A DNA stretch of 64,000 bases from Taudactylus pleione (taxonomy: Eukaryota; Chordata; Amphibia; Anura; Myobatrachidae). The translations under genes were made by a program, and so were the position numbers. Position 1 is the stretch's first letter, and the number at the start of each line of letters is the position of its first letter. Below the pieces are notes generated by a model. It searched no databases. It had not been told where the DNA came from and was given only the letters and a program-made list of their open reading frames with translations. The DNA lies in the NCBI GenBank assembly GCA_031769625.1, contig JAUIMM010000738.1:186001-250000 (forward strand), written 5' to 3'. Below, one piece after another: positions 57,229-64,000 of the stretch.

Positions 57229-59412
57229 TCAGACATCTTCCCAATTTCTTGGGATGCTTGGAGTGGAAAGTCTACAAAGGAGATAGTTCAAGACCTTCGC
57301 CCTGCGAGAACGTTTTGTGCCAACCAACGGACCAGGAATCTTTGGTAACTCCTGTGGAACTATGTGGCTGGGAAGGACAGGATCAGAATTTTGGGAGGAA
57401 CAGTAGCAGAAAGGGGACAAGGAGGTGTGTGCACAAGTCATGTTCTGGGTTACAGATTCGAAAGTACTGCTCTCTTGGGATGCCTGGAATTCGGCACGCT
57501 GGCCTTTGAAAACTTGACCTTGTTCAGATTTCAGAGGAGTGGAGGACGAATTCTTGGTAGCACAAACAGAGTGCTTGGACAATATTTTGGAACTGAGAAC
57601 TTCGCTAGAATTTTGGTTTACAGGGTAAGGACCAAATTCTTTGACAACAGCTTCACTGAAAGTCTTTATATTTTGAAGCATTGGATCTTTGGAGTTGTAA
57701 ATAGGGGCAACCCAGTCCCAAGCTTTACCTTGAAAAGATGAGATAACAAACTCTACAATATTAGTAGACTTGACTCCACATGGCAGGGAAGAATTCATCA
57801 TACTGAAGAATTGTTTCAATAAAGCATAGTATTGAGTTAAGTCCCCATCAAAATAAATGCATGGTGAAGTATCTGACGAATCCTGTGTGTTCAAGGATTG
57901 TGGAGCACTTTCAGGTGCCTGGCAGGAGGAAATTTGAGGATGCTCTGATTGATGAGGAGTCGAAATAACTGAAGCTGACCGATGTTCGGAATTCGGACCA
58001 ATTGATGGAACTGGAAGGAGTCCTGGGGAGCTAGAGACAGTAGCATCAACAATCAAAGCTGAGAACAGACTACAGAGATTGTCATCTTCTGGAACAATAT
58101 ATACAGGAGATGGTGAACAGGAACCATAATCAGATTTAGTAGCACAAGACACTTCTCCCTGATAACAGGAACTTGAGACCCCCTCCTGGGGCGCGAGACT
58201 TGAGACCCCCTCCTGGGGCACGAGACTTGAGACCCCCTCCTGGGGCGCGAGACTTGAGACCCCCTCCTGGGGCACGAGACTTGAGACCCCCTCCTGGGGC
58301 GCGAGACTTGAGACCCCCTCCTGGGGCGCGAGACTTGAGACTCCCTGCTGGGGCGCGAGACTTGAGACCCCCTGCTGGGGTGCGAGACTTGAGACCCCTT
58401 GCTGGGGCACGAGACTTGAGACCCCTTGCTGGGGCACGAGACTTGAGACCCCTTGCTGGGGCACGAGACTTGAAACCCCCTCCTGGGGTACGAGACTTGA
58501 AACCCCCTCCTGGGGTACGAGACTTGAAACCCCTCCTGGGGCTGCTGAATCCGGGCTGGGGCCGGAACGGGCAGAATCCGGGCTGGGGCCGGAACGGGCA
58601 GAATCCGGGCTGGGGCCGGAACGGGCAGAATCCGGGCTGGGGCCGGAACGGGCAGAATCCGGGCTGGGGCCGGAACGGGCAGAATCCGGGCTGGGGCCGG
58701 AACGGGCAGAATCCGGGCTGGGGCCGGAACGGGCAGAATCCGGGCTGGGGCCGGTACGGGCAGAATCCGGGCTGGGGCCGGTACGGGCAGAATCCGGGCT
58801 GGGACCGGAAGGGGCAGAATCCGGGCTGGGACCCGAAGGGGCAGAATCCGGGCTGGGACCGGAACGGGCAGAATCCGGGCTGGAGCCGGAACAGGCAGAA
58901 TCCGGGCTGGAGCCGGAACGGGCACTGAGACGTTGACACTTGGAACCACTGCTGGAGTTGCAAAGGAAACAGTCTTTAATGAAGTGGTCAGAACTCCCAC
59001 AATAGAGACAGAGCTGTAAATCTTTGCGCCGCTGGCGTTCGGCCACAGAGAGCTTGGGGCGTGGGTAACTACGATGTCTGACAGTACTTGGTTCAGAAGA
59101 ATCCTTGTTTCTTAGGGATTCCAAGGCAGAGGTTTTAGTCGAGACAGAGGCAGCTCTAAGAAATTCAGGAATGATCTGAAAAATTTTGGTGAGTAGAGCC
59201 TGAAGCTGTTCCAGCAGTCGATGGAAGGTAGTTAGGGGTTCAGGTAAGGTTTGGGTAACATCTAGCCGGTTATTCAGGATTTTCAAAAGTTGTAGCACTT
59301 GATGCTGTACGGCCTCCTGTGAATCCAAGCGGGTGACCAGGTTACGGAAAGCATCTCGTCCTTTAATAGGTGCTTGATCCACCACCATCGTTGGGCCTGA
59401 ACATTCTGTCAT
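57229..59412 (-). CDS. Gag-like protein with permuted domain order
   Basis: A single uninterrupted frame of 727 codons starts at ATG 59412 (MTECSGPTMV), 22 bp after the LTR; an upstream in-frame ATG at 59472 lies inside the LTR. Order in the protein: a leucine-rich, probably coiled N-terminus (about 20-100, LVTRLDSQEAVQHQVLQLL); a CCHC zinc knuckle at 135-148 (CLYCGSSDHFIKDC) preceded by LSVAERQRRKDL, typical of sushi/Ty3-type Gag; about 14 nine-residue SARSGPSPD repeats (162-289); about 14 nine-residue GVSSLVPQE repeats (289-416); then a capsid-like segment (about 515-600) with FDGD, FVISSFQGKAWDWVAPIY and EAVVKEFGPYP. In known Ty3-type Gag proteins the capsid comes before the zinc knuckle, so the order here is reversed. 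Stop at 57229-57231, then the polypurine tract. The role would be RNA packaging and particle assembly (family inference). Confidence 0.8.
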   Translation of the reverse strand: MTECSGPTMVVDQAPIKGRDAFRNLVTRLDSQEAVQHQVLQLLKILNNRLDVTQTLPEPLTTFHRLLEQLQALLTKIFQIIPEFLRAASVSTKTSALESLRNKDSSEPSTVRHRSYPRPKLSVAERQRRKDLQLCLYCGSSDHFIKDCFLCNSSSGSKCQRLSARSGSSPDSACSGSSPDSARSGPSPDSAPSGPSPDSAPSGPSPDSARTGPSPDSARTGPSPDSARSGPSPDSARSGPSPDSARSGPSPDSARSGPSPDSARSGPSPDSARSGPSPDSARSGPSPDSAAPGGVSSLVPQEGVSSLVPQEGVSSLVPQQGVSSLVPQQGVSSLVPQQGVSSLAPQQGVSSLAPQQGVSSLAPQEGVSSLAPQEGVSSLVPQEGVSSLAPQEGVSSLVPQEGVSSLAPQEGVSSSCYQGEVSCATKSDYGSCSPSPVYIVPEDDNLCSLFSALIVDATVSSSPGLLPVPSIGPNSEHRSASVISTPHQSEHPQISSCQAPESAPQSLNTQDSSDTSPCIYFDGDLTQYYALLKQFFSMMNSSLPCGVKSTNIVEFVISSFQGKAWDWVAPIYNSKDPMLQNIKTFSEAVVKEFGPYPVNQNSSEVLSSKILSKHSVCATKNSSSTPLKSEQGQVFKGQRAEFQASQESSTFESVTQNMTCAHTSLSPFCYCSSQNSDPVLPSHIVPQELPKIPGPLVGTKRSRRAKVLNYLLCRLSTPSIPRNWEDV
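58163..58545. repeat. 27-bp coding minisatellite, GVSSLVPQE type
   Basis: About 14 units of GGGCGCGAGACTTGAGACCC plus CCTCCTG with minor variants, encoding nine-residue repeats in the Gag-like frame. Because 27 is a multiple of three, other frames on both strands stay open too; these are not extra genes. Confidence 0.95.
58545..58925. repeat. 27-bp coding minisatellite, SARSGPSPD type
   Basis: About 14 units of GGCAGAATCCGGGCTGGGGC plus CGGAACG directly abut the previous array. Period and copy number match it, though the unit sequences differ. It encodes serine/proline-rich nonamers between the zinc knuckle and the second repeat. Confidence 0.95.
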
Positions 59413-59433
59413 GATTGGTGTCTGTGAGTTACC

Positions 59434-59584
59434 TGTCTCAGGTGGTGATCGGGTTTCAACGGAGGCCGGCATGACTGGAATCACAGATAATGTAAATAGC
59501 TCTATTTACAAGACTTGGGTAGCAGTGAAAACTGCCTTTGATGATAAATGACAGGAACTGGAGGGACCGGACTGGGACCGGCAG
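59434..59584 (-). repeat. 5' LTR remnant, 151 bp
   Basis: Matches 55925-56075 at every position I compared and stops abruptly at GGCAG; beyond it the sequence (AGTCCAATGTTTAGG) is unrelated to the LTR. It represents only the 3'-most part of the upstream LTR. Confidence 0.88.
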
Positions 59585-60070
59585 AGTCCAATGTTTAGGA
59601 AGAGTATGGAACACCCCAGGGGGGTGTAACATGCCACAAAGCAACACATTGTGCAGAATTTGGGAGGCGTATTATTTATTTATTCGTAAATGCCCTGCCA
59701 TATTACACAGCGCTGTACAGAGATTATTTATACTAGGCACTGAAATATTGGGCATATGAGTATTACAATTTCTGTAATTTTTTAATGTGCATATTACATG
59801 CTAGAAATGGTGTAAGTTATCTATACGAAGACTTTCGGCAAACTTTAGGGGGTTGTGTCTGTTTTCCCTTAATATTGCTTATTGCACTTTCACTAGGGCA
59901 TGACCGAAGCTAATAGAAAGGATTTAGGAGACTAACATTCATAACCCATTTCATATTTCCAATAGGTAAAGTAGATTAAACCAAAACTTGGTTTAGGAGT
60001 TGGGTCTCCCAAATTAGAAAGTAAGATACTGTGCCCTCCACAGTTATAGCAGGCCCAGAATAACACTCTA
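59585..60070. other. Unassigned DNA
   Basis: A short stretch with ATTACACAGCGCTGTACAGAG near 59700 looks like a widespread vertebrate repeat fragment, but I cannot assign it. No gene. Confidence 0.45.
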
Positions 60071-60265
60071 GGGAGAATTTATGAAGCAGCGACTTCTGTA
60101 AGCTGCTGCTTCCCGGCGGGTTGCAAGTGAGTATTTTTTACAGCACTCGGAGTCAGTGTTAAGTACGCCGGACTTTATACTGGCTGCTGGTGCCGTTTTA
60201 AATATGGCCCCTCAACCCACCGGGAAGCAGCGGCTTACAGAAGCCACTGCTTCGTAAATTCTCCC
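60071..60265. mobile_element. 195-bp hairpin MITE
   Basis: The left arm GGGAGAATTTATGAAGCAGC with GTAAGCTGCTGCTTCCCGG pairs with the right arm CCGGGAAGCAGCGGCTTAC and CTGCTTCGTAAATTCTCCC. Non-coding; TSD unclear. Confidence 0.8.
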
Positions 60266-61130
60266 CTCTGTAGACAAGCAATGGTGTCCTACTCGTTCCC
60301 TCACAAAGATACACAAAGATACAATATGGCTACTGCTGTCCTTTGTTTAATTTGTTATCGCTTCAAATAGTATTCAGACTTATGGCAACAGAGCAGAGCT
60401 CACATCAGGTATATGTACTATAAAGTATATATAACAACTTGATAGGATGAATAATATGAGGAAAATTGTTGAAATAGCATTACCACACCCAGAAGCATAA
60501 ATACAATTAAATTGATGCAAGTAATTGACCCCATTTGTTTAGAAAATACCTGCAGTGACTTGTGTTTCAGAGTCCCTCTAACCCACACACACTGTAGAAA
60601 TAATAATAATCATTGAAAGGTTTTGAGTTCTAGCTTACATGCGAAATCATGAATAAATAAATAACAAAATAAAAATAAATGCTTGAGTGAAAATATAGCA
60701 TACAGCACCTTCCCACCAGTAGCACGTTTATGTTGTGATCTAAGTAGTTTTCATATAAAATGAACACACTACTACACCCCTGAAAAAAAACTTTTGATAA
60801 GATCACTGTAATTAGACTGGATAATTCAATAATAACATAATGATTTCATAAATGCTGCTATATTACAGCCAACAATGGACAACTGGCCGAATACTGCAGA
60901 GTCCTTGACCAAAATTGATCACATCATTATCGGGCATGTTAATAAATGTGGTTGCAAGGTACCCAATCAGCCTGTCTGTACAATAATCCTCCAGTTAATT
61001 ACCTATATTATTTTAAATGCAAGATCCAGACAGAGCTCCTGTCCATCTTCCAAGGGGTGACCGCAGTGTGAAAGGTGGTGTGATGCAGGTGATATCACTA
61101 TACTAGCATGATAGATTTTACATCAGACTC
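60266..61130. other. Unassigned AT-rich DNA
   Basis: No gene, terminal repeat or RNA gene recognised. Confidence 0.5.
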
Positions 61131-61136
61131 AAGGCG

Positions 61137-61500
61137 CATATCTACTACACGATTAAAATGAATGATATAGACATCGTTATCGTTCAATCGTTCATTAATC
61201 GTGCAGTAATTATGCAGGCAAGGACCAGCGATGCGCACTCCCGCTGGTCTTGTCGGCATCTGTCATCGCCTGAACATGCAGCCCAACCTGATGAGATCGT
61301 CAGGTTGTGCATGTTCGGGGATGAGGGAGGGTGCCTGCGCTGAACGACATATCGTTCAGTATGATGAACGATTTGCCCTTCTGCTCCATCGGAGGTTTCT
61401 GTCCTGCGTTACGGTTTGACAGGTGTACCCCCCCAGTCAAACATTATGATGTTGTAATCGTACAGTCGTTCTGCTCTCATGTAGTCGATATGTATGATAC
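61137..61500. repeat. Candidate MITE with ATCGTTATCGTTCAATCG block
   Basis: GACATCGTTATCGTTCAATC and TAATCGTGCAGT resemble the interior and ends of the MITE at 5531-5849 (ATATCGTTATCGTTCAATCG). CGATTTGCCCTTCTGC and ATCGTACAGTCG lie towards the other side. It is probably a related element with eroded termini; boundaries are approximate. Confidence 0.45.
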
Positions 61501-61775
61501 ACCATCAGGCAAAATCAGTAACAGATAATCAGCATACAGATGTACTAATACTAGGAAGATCACTTAAGTTATTACTGTACCTCCTGCCAGTATAGTTTTG
61601 ATCAGTGATGTTTAAAATCTATATGAGAAATTCAGAAAGTCCCTGACAGAGGCTATTACATTGGTAGGTCGAGTGAATGGTGCAGAAGCTTTAAGTACAA
61701 ATGGCAAATGGGATAATCTGAAAATGTGAGAGAAATACCCATGGAAATAGTGAGATCCCTAGAACTACCGCACAA

Positions 61776-62324
61776 GGGCCCTCATTCAGAGCCGTACGCT
61801 CTGAGCAGAGCGCACGCTCTGAATGAGGGCCGCCCTCCATGAAAATGGAGCGTCCTCCTGGACGCTCGTTTAGCTGTGGGTCACCACCCACAGGCTATAC
61901 GAGCGTGCAGTTTGATGGCCGCGATGGTCGTGACCATCGCGATCATCGAAACTGCGAGCCGGAGCCTGCGGTTGAGGTTTTCAACCGCAAGCTCCGGAGT
62001 GATTTTGGCTCTATCAGAGCCAAAATCACTCCCACTGACATCACTAGTGATGTCAGTGGGCCGGCTTCTGACGGGAGGCGTTCCCGTGGGAACGCCCCCG
62101 TCAGGGAGGCACGCCCCTGGCACGGCTACCAAAGGGGGCGTGCTGTCAATCAACATCGACAGCACGCCCCCTTTGATCAGACACAACGAGCGAAGGACTT
62201 TCCTTTGCTCGTCGCGTCTGGCGCATGCGCACGACGGAGCTCCCTCCGTCGTGCGCATGCTCAGTGCACACCATCGACCCACTTGCGAGCGGACAGCAGC
62301 TTACGTGTGGGTCTGAATCAGGCC
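61776..62324. mobile_element. 549-bp GGCCCTGATTCAGA MITE, copy 2 (inverted)
   Basis: A reverse-oriented close copy of 11803-12351, with ends GGGCCCTCATTCAGAG and CTGAATCAGGCC. Candidate TSD CAA at 61773-61775 and 62325-62327. The internal hairpins are the same as in copy 1, so frames on both strands mirror those of copy 1. Confidence 0.88.
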
Positions 62325-62684
62325 CAAGGTTTTCACTTATAGGTAGATGCCTTTCCCAGGTCTTCAACCACCAAGTGGTAGAAACTTATTAGCAATTAAT
62401 ATAAAATGTCAGTAAAGTAGCTTAATCAGTTGTCTGAAGGAGATACAGTGCAGCTGTCAAAATTAAAGTGAGATGTGCATAATCCCACAAAAATATAAAA
62501 TATGTTTTATAGCTTGACTCCGCAAGTGTTCATCTGTAACAGGAAATAGGGGCATATGTATCAAGCTGATTTTTACATAGAATTATGCAGAAACTGCAGA
62601 TTTTGCATAATTTTATGTATTGTTGCTATGTACTAATAGAACAATGCAGAAGATTTCAGAGAATAGAGTGTATTATTGGGCAAA
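62325..62684. other. Unassigned AT-rich DNA
   Basis: No gene or complete repeat recognised. Confidence 0.5.
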
Positions 62685-63284
62685 GGGCCTGATTCAGAGC
62701 CACTCGCTAGATGCAATCACTCGCACGATGTGTATGCAAATTGCGTAGGCAGTGCTATCGCACAGCAATGCATTAGCACGCCCAGTATTTCTTAGAGAGC
62801 GATTATATAGTGTATGCAGACACCCACCAGCCTGTTTTAAATTGCCCACTTGTGCACGTCATGTCCAGGAAGTGTATGCAACCATAGGTACATCGGATGC
62901 TATCGCAGCGCTTGAGGTTGACTATACCCTGCCGTAAGCACTGCGAGCACTTCAGTGCAAAAACAAGCCAGGTGACGTGTACTATGATGCTGTCTTATAA
63001 TTATGCACACCTCTAAAACGCGGATGAGATGCTCAAGCACGCCTGCGTTTGTACCTCCACTCCCCCCTTTGTTAATGGTCAGCCCCTGTTACCACCTACA
63101 AATGGTTTCCCCTGTCACTCTCTCTGCTGGGCTGTCTATGCGCAGCGAGCGAATGCATTGTGAACTTTTGCTAAGGTATGCGCATGCGCACTGTGATGCA
63201 TACGCATGCGCACAATGCATACACACTGCATTCCATTGATAGCAGCGAAAGTATGCATCTTAGCGAGCGGGTCTGAATCAGCCC
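62685..63284. mobile_element. GGGCCTGATTCAGAG MITE, second subfamily, about 600 bp
   Basis: The ends GGGCCTGATTCAGAGCCACT and GGGTCTGAATCAGCCC are flanked by AAA at 62682-62684 and 63285-63287. The interior shares marks with 15353-15951 (CACGCCTGCGTT, CACTCCCC, CCCCTGTTACCACC). Non-coding. Confidence 0.78.
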
Positions 63285-63503
63285 AAAGTTCCAATTATAT
63301 ACAGTGGTGTTTGAAAGTTTGTGAACCCTTAAGAATTAGAGCATGTCTAATTTTTTGTCTCATTTCTTTGATTGAGTTCTCTTTATCTACTTTTAGGACT
63401 TGTGTGAAAATCTGAGGTAGTTTTTCTGTCTTCTAAAGACTTGCGTTTGTGTCTGTGAACGTATCCCGGCAGATGGTAATGCGGACCCAGCTGAAGGAGC
63501 TCT

Positions 63504-64000
63504 GGGCCTGATTCTGACCCGCTCGCGAGCGCTGAGTGCTCGCAAGCGGGTCGATGGTGCCCTAGTGCGCATGCGCACGACGGAGGGAGCTCCGTCGTGC
63601 GCATGCGCGAGACCCGAATAGCGACGGCCAAGCCGTCGCTTTGGGTCTCGCACCAAAAGGGGGCGTGCTGTCGATGTTGATTGACAGCACGCCCCCTTTG
63701 GTGGGCGTGCCGGGGGCGTTGCTGCCCAGATGGAGGCGTTCCCATTGGAATGCCTACCGTCTGGGGCCGGCCCCACTGACATCACTAGTGATGTCAGTGG
63801 GAGTGCTTTTGGCTCTGATAGAGCCAAAAGCACTCCTGGGCTTGCGGCAGATGAGACCCTACCGCAGGGTCTCGTCGCAAGCCCGATGGTAGCGATGGTC
63901 TTGACCCACAGCTATGCGAGCGGCCAGGAGGCCGCTCCAATATTAGGTAGGAGGGCCCTGATTCAGAGCGAGCGCTCTTGTCAGAGTGTCCGGCTCTGAA
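63504..64000. mobile_element. GGGCCTGATTCTGA MITE, copy 3, window-truncated
   Basis: It begins GGGCCTGATTCTGACCCGCT and carries the same chain of hairpins as 11803-12351 (CGCACGACGGAGGGAGCTCC, GGGGGCGTGCTGTC, TGACATCACTAGTGATGTCA) with more divergence. Near 63953, GGGCCCTGATTCAGAG suggests either its far end or a further element; the sequence stops at the window edge. Confidence 0.8.

Larger units (their letters stand above)
55925..59584 (-). mobile_element. LTR retroelement with Gag-like ORF and no pol
   Basis: Read on the minus strand: a 5' LTR remnant of 151 bp (59434-59584), an internal region with a single Gag-like frame, a polypurine tract next to 57179-57195 (AAAGAGGGGGG on the minus strand), and a complete 3' LTR of 1,254 bp (55925-57178). 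The 151-bp shared part appears identical between LTRs. The LTR termini are TGTC...GACA. No protease, reverse transcriptase, RNase H or integrase is present, so it would depend on another element. The missing start of the 5' LTR prevents TSD recognition. A primer binding site is not clear: the sequence after the LTR starts GGTAACTC rather than TGG. Confidence 0.82.

Noticed and set aside
58053..59000. Long alternative frames overlapping the Gag-like gene on both strands
   Set aside because: The 27-bp period is a multiple of three, so any phase without a stop in one unit stays open through the array. Only the frame containing the zinc knuckle and capsid-like motifs is supported.
59413..59484. 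Extended Gag start at 59484
   Set aside because: The codon there is GTG, and the extension lies inside the LTR sequence. ATG at 59412, just after the LTR, is the more reasonable start, although ATG at 59472 cannot be excluded.

Overview
The window reads as repeat-dense, non-prokaryotic nuclear DNA, most likely from a large amphibian (anuran) genome. The reasons are the L1/Tx1-type LINEs, several Tc1-family elements of the type common in frogs and fish, hAT elements with ZBED-type transposases, many MITEs with exact 8-bp target-site duplications (TSDs), long TA/CA/GT microsatellites, and a decayed AGC/PKC-like kinase fragment. The species call is inference. I found no intact host gene, tRNA, rRNA, CRISPR array or bacterial-style operon. 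Almost every long open frame is transposon coding sequence or an artefact of tandem repetition.

Layout. 1-1540 is the right end of a hAT element whose remainder lies off-window; it carries a 160-bp tandem array. 1541-6445 is a patchwork of small MITEs and unassigned DNA. 6446-14606 is one nested block. A small MITE was split by a minus-strand, 5'-truncated L1 (6629-14551). That L1 was in turn hit by a palindromic hAT (6673-9950, TSD ATTAAGAT), a second hAT-like element with a 5-bp TSD (10355-11737) and a 549-bp MITE (11803-12351). 15353-15951 is another MITE. 16229-23231 is a Tc1 fragment split by a nearly full-length L1/Tx1-like LINE (16803-about 22996); the uninterrupted site survives in a second Tc1 copy near 41.43 kb. 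23296-24799 is a different decayed Tc1 element. 24843-30889 and 33954-39535 are two large autonomous-type hAT elements, each with a ZBED transposase on the minus strand, a 160-bp array upstream of it, and a TATA-like box beyond the array. A kinase pseudogene lies between them (about 31.6-32.25 kb). 39569-41132 and 41180-42789 are two Tc1-family elements. 46471-51846 is a 2,688-bp segment present twice in tandem at about 99.8% identity. 55925-59584 is an LTR retroelement with no pol: one 1,254-bp LTR, a polypurine tract, and a single 727-codon Gag-like frame in which the CCHC zinc knuckle precedes the capsid-like domain. From 60 kb to the end there are more MITEs, including three copies of the GGGCCTGATTCAGA-ended class.

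How the parts relate. The elements record successive invasions. TSDs and interrupted reading frames allow pre-insertion sites to be read for several of them. Transposases encoded by elements such as 24843-30889 and 33954-39535 are the plausible source of mobility for the small hAT MITEs that share their termini, but both copies visible here are broken. The most unusual objects are the domain-permuted Gag element, the hAT elements with long leader arrays and a shared in-frame TAG, and the 2.6-kb foldback carried between hAT ends.
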